Shown: piece after piece, positions 24,782 to 36,822 of the stretch | How positions within the stretch are numbered: position 1 is the stretch's first letter | Layout: each line of letters starts with the position of its first letter | DNA from: Pogostemon cablin | Taxonomy: Eukaryota > Streptophyta > Magnoliopsida > Lamiales > Lamiaceae | Assembly: GCA_023678885.1 (NCBI GenBank) | Contig: CM042958.1 | Coordinates: 14,440,852-14,504,851, forward strand | Length of the DNA stretch: 64,000 nucleotides | Reading direction: 5' to 3' | The notes under the pieces: model-generated | Databases searched by the model: none | What the model was told of the DNA's origin: nothing | The model's input: only the letters and a program-made list of their open reading frames with translations | Translations under genes and position numbers: made by a program

Positions 24782-25429
24782 TGTAGGAGGTTACTGATGG
24801 TGGTGGGGCCGACGACGTGGCGACGGTGGACAGCGGCAGTTGGTGTAGGTAATAAAAATTTATTTTAATTTTGAGGTAAAAAGTATAATGGTCTTTGGGA
24901 TTTTTTATTAAAGAAAAAAGAATGTATTTGGAGTGCTTGACAAAGATTTTTTTGATGGTGGAAATGCATATTTTTCGCTATTGCCCTAAGAATATTAGGC
25001 AAATTATTTTCAATCCGTTACACATTTCAATATTAAATTTCTTAATCCCCCACCAAAAAACCAAATTTAACTATTAAAATATCCAAAGTCACGAGAGAGA
25101 TTAATATTTCAAGCAACAAGCATCATTAAAAAATGATGTACTCCAATACTTGAATTTTCCAAAATAGATTAAAAATCCATAACTTAAATTACCGAACTAG
25201 ATTAAAAATCAACTAAACGGACGCTAAATTGTTTGATTGGTGCCAGGAACCTTCCTCAATCCACTTTTCACACAACGGAAAATACAGACAGTTATTTATT
25301 TATTTATTTATTTCTTTTAAGACATAAAAATTGATAAACCCCAACAGAGAAGAAAAAAGCCACCATTTAAGACCAGCTTACACGCGTGCTTCGCAAGCCA
25401 TTTTTCTATCAGATCTTAGTTAGTTTCCA

Positions 25430-25469
25430 ATTCTCTCTCTCTCTCTCTCCCCCCCCCCCCCCCCCCCCC
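25430..25469. repeat. (CT)n-C21 tract in the presumed 5'UTR of the AlkB-like gene
   Basis: A (tc)n run changes without interruption into 21 consecutive C (25449-25469), about 180 bp before the start codon. CT-rich leaders are common in plant genes; a C homopolymer of this length is not. Confidence 0.85.
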
Positions 25470-25652
25470 AACCCACAATCTCTCATAGCTTGTGAATTTC
25501 CTCCTCCTCGCGTCACTTTCAGATCTGAAAATCACCACCCTAGCTACTACTATTACTGTCTGACTCAACAACACACATTGCACCAAATTTCAACGTTTTC
25601 ACGATTGTCATAATTATTAGCATAATATATAGGAGTAATATATATAGTTGGT

Positions 25653-27343
25653 ATGGAAATGCAATCAGGGGCTGTGGTGGTGCCGGAGAAAATCCAGTGG
25701 TACAACCACCAGCTAGCGCCGCCGTATCATCAGATGGATGAGAGGGATGGGTTCTTGATGTGGTTGAGGGGTGAATTTGCGGCTGCCAACGCCATAATTG
25801 ACTCCCTCTGTAACCATCTGCATGCCCTGGGTGAGCCAGGGGAGTATGATAATGTGGTTGGGACAATCCAACAGAGGAGGACTAATTGGACCCCCATTTT
25901 GCATATGCAGCAGTACTTCCCCGTGGCTGATGTAGTTTATGCTCTGCAGCAGGTGGGGTGGAGGCGTCAACACAAGATTCTGGGCCTCGAGAGGAGGGAC
26001 TTTAGTAGAGGAGGTAGAGGGCAGAGGGGAGGTGTTGAGGTGAAGAATATGGGTGGTGAGGTGAATGGGAAGGATCTGAGCAATGGGGATGTGAAAACCA
26101 GTTTTAAAGGGTGTGAGAAATTGGATGGAGCAGATGAAACTAAGGTGGAGATGGTAGAGGAGAAGGAAGGTAAGAATAAAAGTTTAATTTAATGTCTTAA
26201 AGATGGACATGTTTTGATGTTATTTTTTGTGTTCATAGATTGGATGCCTGTTCTCTATGCATAGATTCCTTTATAGATGCCTATTGTTGGGAAGTGAAAA
26301 ATTAATTGATTTTGAGTTTCCAAACCAAATTTATTTGTGATTTGCTATTTTGATTTAGTTAGAAGGTTGTATTATTGATTTATTTCCATAATTAACCAAA
26401 TTAGCAAATGTGATATTTCTTGGATCTGAGCAGTTATGTTATAATCCAATTTTGTTTTTATGGTAATGAAATTGCATTTAATATCTTATTCATTTGTGAG
26501 ATCACTGGTAACGATTTGAAAGCCATTACTATGCGAAAATAAAACTATTACTTCTGAAGCTTGTTAGCCTATCTGTTCACAATTTTATTTGTTAAAGCAA
26601 AGAGGGGCAATGGATCATGTTAGGATGGAGAAGCATGGAAAAACATTAAGTAGATTAAATTCTTTACTAGTTCTGGATTTTTCTGATACATTCATGAGGC
26701 TTCGATATGAAGTCCAATTTCTGTTTTGGTTTAGAATGCCGGGGTTAAAGGTCTTTGACTCTTTGATATGGCTGTTTGATGGAGTTGTCTTAGAAAAACA
26801 CATATGTTATACCATCAGATTCATTTCCCACTATTTATTCAAAGCTTGGTAGTTGTCATCTTGGTCCTATCCATATACAGTTATACACCCTTGATTATTA
26901 GGCTGATACTCCAGCTTCAAATCAGATATCACTCTACTAGTAACATTTCCTGTTACAAAAAAAAGGACCTTTGATGAGTTACCTTTTTTATTTGTGAAGT
27001 GACAGAATTGAATGACAAATCTGAAGCAAATAGCTCAGTAGTGAGACAAGGAAACGCACAAGGAGTTGCTCATGCAGATGTTAAAACAGAGAAAACAGGT
27101 GAACTTAAACTTCAACTACAGATATGTTTCCTTGTCCTTTTGGAGATGTATATATAGTTTTGGTAAGAAGCCTGTGGGTTTCTTATGGAGCTAAATTTGA
27201 CACGTGTATGGATGAGACTAATCCCATAAAAAGTTACTCCTTAAATCAGTTGGATAAACCCTGACCATGTGTGTTGTCAGGCTCCATAAGAAACCCAACG
27301 TTGGGTTCCATATCATTTCTGTATTTATGAGTGTGCGTGTGTG

Positions 27344-27426
<83 letters not shown>

Positions 27427-30400
27427 TTGTTTTGTTTGTTTATTGTACCTCTCCAATAGCTTTATGGTTTGAAGACTAAAGTTTAGACTAACTAGAGGGA
27501 TGTTGTTCCAGTAAAACTTGATCTTTTAATGCTTACTGTGTCTTCATTGACATACTTATCAAGGAAGCTTTTCGATTGCTTATATCAATGGTGTCTAGTA
27601 TGGGCACCTCTTTTTTATGGATGCGTGCGTCATGTATGTATAAGAATGCAGACAAACAATAATTAGCTTTGGCATGTAGATTTTTTGTAGATGTACCATC
27701 GTTACTGGTTCTTGGACTATATCTTCATTTCCTGTTATTTCATCCATTCTCAGTATCAGATGGACCTGAATTGGTGGAGAAATCAAATCTTGAAGTTGCA
27801 CCTAAAACTTTTGTTGCTACTGAAATATGTGATGGAAAATCAGTAATAATCTTTCCCTTCTTGTCGTGTATAGAAATTCTGTTGAGTTTGGTTAGCAGAC
27901 ATGATATGCTTCTATAATCTGTTCTCTAGGTTAATATTGCCGAAGGATTGAAGCTTTATGAAGATCTGTTTAATGATTCTGAAATTTCAAAGCTTAAAGC
28001 CATGGTCAGTGATTTGAGAGCTGCTGGAAGGAGAGGACAGTTGTCAGGTAAGTTCGTCGTAGCTATTTGCAGCATGACCTTCACAACTAAACATCTTTAT
28101 GTATTTGATTGAAAGCAGCTCCTCTAGTCCTTGAATGAAGCTATTAAATGCATATAGAAATTTGTGAGGATTACGCATTTGTGAGCTCGTATTTCCCTTT
28201 ACACTCCCAAAACTATGTTCTGACTGAAAAGTGCAGTAGCTAATCAACATCATAAACTTTTTTATATTCTTGTAAATATTTTCTTTCTTTTCATGCCTGG
28301 TATGCATGGGTGAATTTGCCTCTGCCGGCAGTTAGATAATTTGATGTCATTAGGAAATATTTTTCTGCATTAGGCACATGTTTTATTTCTGTTTTTTTCT
28401 TAAATACTCATTCAATTACTTTAATGTCAACATATGCACTTTTTATTTCTCGCATTTGCAACTTAAAGATGAATAGGATCTAAATAATTAATCTTTTCTT
28501 GGACCTTTTCTCCATGTGACATCTAGATTAACTTGCTCTTGATCCTTTCTTTTTTTTTTTTGTCTTTCTTGTCCCTAGGGATGTGTAATAGCTTATTTTG
28601 CTTTTGTGGAAGATAGGACTTGCTATAGATCAAATCAAATTCCTGTTTGTTTTATAAATGTAAATGTAATAGTTATAATCTAACAGTGGTATTAAAATGA
28701 AAATTGTAGGAAAGAGAAGTGTATATATTTTGATTTCGAGCGATTGATATGGATTTATAAGCAGAATGAATCGCAACAAGTTTACATTCTATAGGAATAA
28801 TAATTCTCCAGAAACCAAACTAGAATTGACAAACATTGACACTGTGCCTCTAAGGCTTTGGGAGGTGTTCGAAAAGTAACATACCAATGGGTTTGGTATT
28901 GACAGTTATATTGAAAATTAATCATGTAGAGATTTGGTAGATTCTAAGTTCACAAAGTTCATGATATCAGAGATGCGAGGAGAAAAACAATCATGTGTCT
29001 TTTAAAGGATGCACCCCTATTGATTTATAATTGGAGAATTCACATATATATCAATATCATTGATCAAAGGATGAGCCACCTGATGGAGTGGGCTTTCTAA
29101 CATAAGCTTTTTTTTTTGGTTTTTTTAAACATCTACAAGTACATTTTTGTTGCCTTATTCGGTGGGCATTTTTGTTATCAATCTGATGGCCGATAACTTT
29201 TTGTCACAACAGTTATTCTGAACTGTTAGTTCCATGTTAGATGGATGGAGGTTTTGGTGATAATTCTTTTGTTGCAAATTTGATTCTGTCATTAGGATGC
29301 TAATGCTCATGCTGTCAGTTCAAGTGAAAAAATTCATATATCTTTGTTGCCCTGATACAGGCCAAACTTACATCGTCTCAAGGAGACCCATGAAGGGTCA
29401 TGGAAGAGAGATGATTCAGTTGGGTGTCCCCATTGCAGATGGACCTCCTGAAGATGAAGCAACTGCAGGAAGTTCTAAAGGCATGGTTTTAGCAACCTTT
29501 GCAAGTTTGATTTTTCTGCTTTGTCAGTTAACTTTGTTATGTATATGTTTATTTCTAAATGTGCTCATAAGGTTTATGTTATATTTCGCAGATCCGAAAG
29601 TAGAGCCCATGCCTGAGGTGCTTCAAGATGTTATTGAGAGATTACTTACTGAACAAGTTGTTAGCGTCAAGCCAGACACGGCCATGATCGACGTATTTAA
29701 TGAGGTTTCACATAAAAGCATTACGTTCGATTTTTTTATTGATTTGTGATTGAAGTAGAGCTCATTTAATTTGTTGTTATCTTTCACTTGTAGGGTGATC
29801 ATTCACATCCTCATATGTGGCCACAGTGGTATGGTAGGCCTGTTTGTGTGATGTTCCTGACTGAGTGCGACATGTCGTTTGGGAAGGCGATGGCAGTGGA
29901 TCATCCTGGAGACTATCGAGGTGCTCTCAGACTCTCCCTTTCACCAGGGTACTTTCACCTATCCTTTTCTGAACTATAGTTGCACATTTTCTTGATACAT
30001 TCGTGTATAATTGAATTTTTTCTTCGAATGATCTGAAAAATGACTATCTAAAAGCATAAGGTCGTAGAGAGCACTATCATTTAATACTTAATCAAGTCAC
30101 TCTAATAAGCTCCCTCAGGTGTAGGCCGATTAATTTGCCTCAAGCCCTGCACGTGAAATTTTTATAAATGGGTGGCAGTGAGGTTTGAACAAACCTTCGT
30201 TAGGCCACGACTCTGATATTTAACTCATGATCACCTCGTCTAAAAAAGACGAGGTGGTCATTTAACAGTTTCGTGGGATTGACTGCATATTTCTCTTTTT
30301 GCCAACTTTTGCATCTATGTTAACTGTTCGTTTTCGTTCATGATTCAGATCCTTGCTCGTAATGCAAGGGAGATGTGCTGATTTCGCGAGGCACGCGATA

Positions 30401-30967
30401 CCATCCATACGAAAGCAGCGAATACTTATAAAGCTAGTAAAGTCTCAACCCAAGAAGTATTCAGCTAATGATGGCCATCGTTTCCCTGCAACTTCATCCA
30501 ATTGGGCGCCACCTCCTAGCCGTTCTCCAAACCATATCCGTCCAAAACATTTCAGCCCCGCCGGAGTAATGCCTGCTCGCCCGCCAAACGGTATTCAATC
30601 AATGTTCATCCCCACGCCAGTAGCAGCAGCCATAGCATTCCCTACCCCTGTTGCTCTTCCCCCAGCTTCAGGCGGATGGCCTGCTCCTCCTCCTCGTCAT
30701 CCCCCTCCTCGTCTGCCACTCCCCGGCACTGGAGTCTTCCTCCCGTCGCAGGGCTCCAGCAACTCATTGAATCAGCCTGTGTCCACAGTAGAGACATCAG
30801 ATGATCAAAATAGTGGTGGGAAATCAAATGGAGAAGTGAGCAACTCAGTGAAGTCAGATGATGAAGGTTGCAATGGGAATAGTATAGATAAGCAAATTGA
30901 GATTAGGAAAGAGGAAGAGGTGCATGAAAATGGTGATGCAGTGAAAGCAGGTGGAGAAAAAGTTTAG
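25653..30967 (+). CDS. AlkB-like 2OG-Fe(II) dioxygenase-fold protein, ALKBH10 group
   Basis: Exons: 25653-26169, 27006-27098, 27754-27842, 27930-28047, 29361-29480, 29592-29704, 29794-29948, 30349-30967 (1824 nt, 607 aa), in phase throughout. The N-terminal region (about 25-110) has the conserved MDERDGFLMWLRGEF segment of plant ALKBH10-type proteins. The AlkB fold spans roughly 225-435. A proline-rich segment (about 440-545) and an acidic/polar tail follow. Known ALKBH10B removes m6A from mRNA. Here the expected H-x-D/E iron motif reads PHMWP (His357, then Trp359), while the distal His417 (FARHAIP) and the Arg residues after it are kept. So the fold is clear but catalysis is doubtful; an RNA-binding or regulatory role is possible. 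Intron 5 seems to use a GC donor, intron 2 has two in-frame acceptors 6 nt apart, and intron 7 holds a TRIM fragment. Confidence 0.88.
27349..27427. repeat. (TA)n microsatellite in intron 2 of the AlkB-like gene
   Basis: Alternating at sequence interrupted twice by 'ac' (tatacatata). It explains the open frames of repeated Tyr-Ile on both strands here. Confidence 0.9.
30044..30272. mobile_element. Rearranged TRIM fragment in intron 7 of the AlkB-like gene
   Basis: It matches the 1-467 array in order: LTR-like 'tttaatacttaatca', internal 'caagccctgcacgtgaaattt' and 'gggtggcagtgaggtttgaac', then the primer-site region 'gactctgatat'. At the right edge an LTR end is followed by the same end inverted: tgatcacctcgtct pairs with agacgaggtggtca, closing a hairpin with an A-rich loop. 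It lies between the exons coding for the AlkB core without touching the splice sites. Confidence 0.75.
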
Positions 30968-31771
30968 TTAGAGAGAGAGAGAGAGAAGGTCAATTGTTTT
31001 GGAGATGAAATGAGTAGGGTGGAAATTGCAGAGTTAAAAAGCAAATGTATAAAAAAAGCGGCAAAAATGAAGACAGTTGGTGATACTTTAGTAGCCAACC
31101 TTTTCTCGTTTCTTCTCCTATTCTTTTTGTTGACTTACACAAACACTATACTTTTGACGTTACACCAACTCTTCTATACTTAACCAATACTTAATTACTT
31201 TCTCCTTTTTCTTTTCTCTACTCTCTAAATTTTATGGCCTATTTAGTTTTGACATTTGCTCTTCCTTCATAATATAAATGAGGCAACTAATTGTTCTATT
31301 TAGGGAGAAAATATCTTCAAGCCTTGTTAATATCGTCTAGTTATGGTTAATAAAGTTTAATGGGTTCTATGGATTTTTGAAAGGTATACTAAAATTATAT
31401 CTATAATGTAAGAGCAAACAAAATGACACTAAAAAATGATTTTTTGCTCTCTTGGAGTTTTATGTACTAGAGTCACGTATTTATGCATGGTTAATTATTC
31501 TATGCAACGTAGTTGTGGTACTTGTGTAGGATGGAGGTAGGTATTATAAATTATTTAAATTTTAAAATTTTAATTTGGGGCAGTTTTGGGTTGGTTAGAT
31601 TAATTCTATATAAAATTTTAGTCGATTCTTGTATGATTCAGATCTTACATGTCCTTCTAGGCACGGGATGTCTTGTGATACTTTGGTGATGTGACATCTC
31701 CTGTAACATCTTCTCATTCATTGAATCTAACCCCTTACCCCAAGGGTTGACTGGTTGACTTAGGATATAAT

Positions 31772-32296
31772 TAGGTATGTAAACGGGTAGGGTAGGATAC
31801 GGGTTGGACAAATCCACATACTACCCGCTACCCTATTTACCCTACCCTACCCTATTACCCTAAAATTGAACATCGGGTAGGGTATGGGTATACCCGTCGG
31901 GTACGCGGATAATCCGCGGGTAAATAGGTACCCGCAATTATAAAATATTGTATGAATATCCGCCGTTTCTTAAACTTGTTCAATCTTACCCGTATTGAAA
32001 TTAAAATTTTTTTTAAGTATAAATATAAATTTGAAATTAAATAATGTACTTAAATATTATTAATTAAAAACTAAATAAATGATGTAAATACCTAATTTAA
32101 AAATTAAATAATATATAGTATATATATATATATATATATAATTTTTGAAAGTAGGAATATAATATATACATACATAATTAATAATATATAATATTATAAT
32201 ATAAATAAAAATAAATATATTACTTGGACATAATTAATTAAAAATTAGATAATGTAAATATGAATATGTAAATATGTAATGTAATTAAAAATGTAT

Positions 32297-32333
<37 letters not shown>

Positions 32334-32809
32334 CCCTCCGTCCCGCACTTAAGTTCACCGACATTGTAGATACGGAGTTTAAGAAAATTTATTTTTTGAC
32401 TAACTTTATTGACTTTTTAGGGGTATTGTGGTATTTTTAGATAATAAATATAATATGTTATGTGTGTTAGGTGAGAGTGATATTTTTGAAATTAAGATAA
32501 CTTTTGAGGTTGTTGGTTGATGTGAAGTTTTCTTTTTTGAGTGGTGAACATAAGTGTGGGATGGACGAAAACGGAAAGTGTGAACATAAGTATGGGACAG
32601 AGAGAGTATTATATAAATATAATATATATAATATATAGTATCGAGTAAACGGGTATAAAAGGAGAACATGTACCCTACCCTTACCCGCAAAATTTTTATT
32701 GGATTCGGGTATTACCTTACTCGTTACCCGATTAAACCTACCCTACCCGTACCCACCACCTCGGGTACCCGTGGATAACCCGATCCTGCGGATAAAATTG
32801 ACATCCCTA
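31772..32809. mobile_element. hAT-like non-autonomous element with perfect 8-bp duplication
   Basis: It starts taggtatgtaaacgggtag and ends ttgacatcccta, the tag-g-tgt / aca-ccta type of terminus common in short plant hAT elements. The 8-bp duplication gatataat is perfect (31764-31771 and 32810-32817). Both subterminal regions are packed with acccgcggata/gggtagggta words. The AT-rich middle holds a (TA)n tract and a Stowaway. No transposase. Confidence 0.8.
32332..32606. mobile_element. Stowaway MITE nested in the hAT-like element
   Basis: The ends ctccctccgtcccgcactt and (right) tatgggacagagagag, with TA on both sides, right after a (TA)n tract. 275 bp, non-coding. Confidence 0.8.
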
Positions 32810-33177
32810 GATATAATTTCCCTATCTCTCTTACGTGTCACTCATCTAATGGAGTGACACAAAAGATATCACACCAAAGTGGCACAGACCCGTCTTTCTA
32901 ATCCTCGAATAATAGAAACCAAATTGAAATAGAACGCGGAGGGAACCATGTAGGCAATTTGAAACCAGATTGAATTGGGCCCATCTTTTAAAGCCCAATA
33001 AATATGGGCCGGCCCAAATTGTGGTCCTGTGCACACCACGTTACTCAACGAAGCGAAGAGTGACGTACCCCATTGCTATTGGATTTGGAGCTGAATCCAG
33101 AGTTCAATCTATTTCCTAAAAATCTCTTAATTTTTCTCGGTTGATATAGCAGAAGATCGGTCAGATTGAATCGGAAA

Positions 33178-36100
33178 ATGCTCCGCCGTCTTGCCGCTCA
33201 ACGCATTCTTGAGATCCGTCAAGTTTTCCGTCAGCTTCCCCAGGTTTTTTTTCTTCTTCATAATCTCGATTTTTTGTTGGTTTAGTTTTTTTGTAATGGT
33301 GTGTGTTTTTCAGGCCTCAAGATCGTTCTCCACTGCGCTGAACTATGTGAGTTTTGATTGTCTTACTCGATTAAATTAGCTTACTAGGTTTTTCCCCTTA
33401 TTTTGGGACCGGGGGATTTTGAAGAAAATTGATTCATGACTTTTTGGAAATCAGCATATTGATGGTCCGGACAACAATCCAGACCTTCCATGGGAATTCT
33501 CGGAAGCGAACAAGGAAAAGGTTAGTGGTGCTATTTTTCTCAGGATATTGCAGTAAAGCTCTGATCTTTTTCGAAATTTGAATCCGAATAACCTCAGAAT
33601 TTGTTCACCATCGAGCCATTTCATCAATAGATTAGTGTTTACCGTCTTTGGCTATGCAAAAATGGTGTACTGAAGTAATCAGTCATGTGTTCTTAGATAT
33701 AGCTCATAGTGTCTTTTCTGTTTCCCTTTCAACCTGTAAATGGTCTCATTGTGGAATCATCTGGACAAAAAAAGAAAAAAAGAATGGCAACTATATAATG
33801 TGTTCATATTTCACAGGTTAAGGAGATAATTTCGCACTATCCTTCCAATTATAAGCAATCTGCTGTGATTCCTCTGCTTGATCTTGCACAACAGCAACAT
33901 GGTGGTTGGCTCCCAGTTTCAGCAATGAATCATGTATCTACTCATACTTGTGCTAAATAAACTTGTCAATATATCAAAAGTTTGAATTGGATATAATACA
34001 TACAAAATATTTGCATGAGATCTTGAGTTAGATTGACCCATGCTTCAACACATATTTAGCATTTAGTTCCTGCGATTTAATATTTTTTAGTAACAGGACT
34101 CATTAACATGAGTTTGTTTAGTGGTAAACTTGCAGTATTTCAAGTCTGAAAATTTGGACGATTGAACCCCTTCCTGTAATGTAAAGAGAATTGCAACATT
34201 ACAAGCATAGATTTCTCTCTAGGATATTGTAGAAAACTAAGGTAGGGTTCCAGTCATGGTAGCAAACATGGATTTATCCTCAAACTTTCCTTGTGGTAAT
34301 TTGTTAAAAGTTTATGCAAGCAAAGTAGGGGTTACTAACTGGAAAGTTTATTTTGTTTAGTACTTCAGTGAGTGAAAGACTAGGGAAAATGGCTACAGCG
34401 ATAACAAATCAGGCCTGTACGCAGACTCATGCACCTAGATTGTGAATCATGTTTGCAAAAGAATTAATAATTTTAAAAATAAATTCTTAGGAATTACACT
34501 ACTTTGGCCTATTATTATATTTTGACTTCTGCTTAGTTGTATTTATTAATCAACCTATATATTATTCTTCAATATACAAAGTTCAGAAAACAATTTTTTT
34601 CTTGTTATTTTTTTTTATAGAAGCTAATCTTTCACCTAATAAAATTTTACTTTTTTTGTGGCATATTGTAGAGCTGAATTCTGTTCACCTAAAAAATTCT
34701 TCAAGTAGGACAATGTGTAACCCTTGCTTTCAAATGCTTGCTTGTTGCCCCCTTAACTCATGTGATGCCCTCCGTTTTCTTAACATATATGGTCATGATT
34801 TCAGTTTTGACAGTTAAAACTTTAATTTCCATTGAAATCTCTAAGGACATGTGATCTTAATGCAGTACTTCAGATTTTTAAGTTTCAACATATATTTGCA
34901 TTTTGATTTCAAATGAATGATTAGATGATTTGAATGATTTAAGATAGTAGTGTCACGATGCTTCAATATGATTAGTTGAAACCTGTTAGTGTGATCAGAT
35001 AAAATTATTTTTTCATGTGAAACAATCTCTATTCTGATTCACTGCTTTCAATTAAAGATTGCTAAGGTTATCGAAGTTGCGCCTATTCGTGTTTTTGAGG
35101 TTGCCACCTTCTATTCCATGTTCAACCGAACAAAGGTAACTTAATCTGATCCAAATTAATTTGTAGCATGTTGAATGTGCTAGCTATGTTGTGTGCATTT
35201 CTCATTAATTGAGTTAATGCTGGCGATTAAAGGTTGGTAAGTATCATCTTTTGGTGTGTGGCACTACACCTTGCATGATACGTGGTTCTAGAGAAATTGA
35301 AGCAGCATTACTGAAACACTTGGGGGTAAAGCGCAACGGTAAAATTCTGCATTAATTCTTTTTAGGATTTTTTTATTTTACACTCGTGTGTGTATATGGA
35401 AAGTGGAATATTTTAGAGTTCATTATGATTCTAATTTGAAATCACTATATCACTTTCCTGCAGAAGTAACTAAGGATGGCCTGTTTTCTGTTGGAGAAAT
35501 GGAATGTATGGTAAGTTATGCCATGAAAATCTCTCTGTATTTGCTATTATCTTGCTTGTTCTCTGCTCATTGGACTGCTATTTTGTCTATATCTGTTTAC
35601 CGCGTGAACGTAACTGATAAATTAGGATTACAGTATGTATAGTGTACACATTTAAAGAATACAAAATTCTTCTCTGATCCCCTCAGCAAGTGTAGCGCGA
35701 GTAGTCATCCAACTTCGCAAATGCTTGTGAATTTTTTATATTTTTTTTGGGTGCCACTCCTTATCTGCTGTGATTGCAAGTCAACAGACTCAACACTAAG
35801 CTTCTCACTAAGTGAAAAGTTGTGCTGCAGCATGGGCAAGTTGGTCAATATCAACTGACAACCCCAGTGGGTATTATAAACCCCATGTCATACAAATTGA
35901 CATTTTCTTTGCTCTTTAATTGGGACAAGATTTTTGTACGTGCCGAAAAAATGCCCTTTAAGGACTTGATGTGACTAATGGTTTGTTCATTAGGGATGTT
36001 GTGTGAATGCCCCGATGATTACAGTTGCTGACTATTCCAGTGGTTCTGAAGGATACACCTATAATTATTATGTGAGTACCATCTGTTACAGTGCTGTACG

Positions 36101-36406
36101 TTTGAATATTGTACAATTCAGAAATCCTGCAACTCCTTTTTGATCATTACAGGAAGATGTCACTCCAAAGAGAGTGGTTGAGATTGTGGAGGCCCTAAAG
36201 AGAGGGGAGAAGCCACCGGTAAGAAAACTCAGTGCCCTTTATTATTATGATTGTTAACTGAGTCATTGTTATATCTTCTCGTCTCCATTCTTTTCCAGCG
36301 AGGTACACAAAATCCAAACCGTATAAATTGCGGGCCAGAAGGTGGTAACACTACATTATTAGGCGAGCCCAAGCCTCCTCCATGTCGGGATCTTGACGCC
36401 TGCTGA
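33178..36406 (+). CDS. NDUFV2: NADH:ubiquinone oxidoreductase 24 kDa subunit (complex I, mitochondrial)
   Basis: It carries the [2Fe-2S] cluster N1a next to the flavin subunit of complex I in the matrix arm. Exons: 33178-33243, 33314-33346, 33455-33520, 33817-33933, 35058-35135, 35233-35338, 35464-35510, 35994-36071, 36153-36218, 36299-36406 (765 nt, 254 aa), all GT-AG and in phase. The N-terminus (LRRLAAQRILEIRQVFRQL, then SRSFSTALNY) is an arginine-rich mitochondrial presequence. The four cluster cysteines are Cys129 and Cys134 (CGTTPC) and Cys170 and Cys174 (CMGCC). Length matches plant and animal homologues. A broken partial copy lies 3.6 kb downstream, so short reads may map to both. The start is the only Met ahead of the presequence. 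Confidence 0.96.
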
Positions 36407-36822
36407 GCTTGGTGATTTTTGCCTTGTTCGTAATAATGATGAAAATTCATTGGAAGCTAAGAGCAGCATCTGTAAAATGTAAGCTGTTACAAAACCAAAT
36501 CCATTTACTCTTCTCAACACCCATGATATTGGACTTTGGAGCTTGAGTTTTTTCACTTATTTGCAGAGAAACCTTGTCTTCATTACTGACATGGATAATG
36601 GAAACCTTGTACTCTTCCGATTCTTAGTTTTTGCCTGAATAAACTTATTTGCATGTTGAGAAGGTTTGTTAGTAGCGTGGTGTCCACTAGTTTCTTTTGT
36701 GTTCTTCCATCACAATTTAAGCCAATCTTTGGAAACTAGTTTTTGTCAACGCCAAAAGTAGAAAGGTGCTTAACACAATCAAGAACCCTATATTAGTATT
36801 ATATTAGTAATATATATCTTTA

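Larger units (their letters stand above)
17553..25385. other. Long AT-rich intergenic region without a recognisable gene
   Basis: About 7.8 kb between ASB and the AlkB-like gene. Open frames here are short, low-complexity or made of (TA)n, and none shows a domain. What can be named is listed separately: tandem duplications, foldbacks, microsatellites and MITE remnants. There is also an A28 run at 19248-19275. The stretch 21520-23730 holds nothing I can identify beyond simple repeats. Confidence 0.6.
30968..33177. other. Spacer between the AlkB-like and complex I genes
   Basis: 30968-31250 looks like the 3'UTR and downstream region of the AlkB-like gene, starting with (ga)n. 31250-31760 shows nothing specific. 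31772-32809 is a hAT-like element with a nested Stowaway. 32820-33177 is the short upstream region of the complex I gene. Confidence 0.6.

Noticed and set aside
26589..26852. 87-codon open frame
   Set aside because: It falls in intron 1 of the AlkB-like gene; the exon joins keep frame without it and it shows no domain.
36229..36556. Minus-strand open frames over the last exon of the complex I gene
   Set aside because: Antisense shadows of the coding exon and its 3'UTR.
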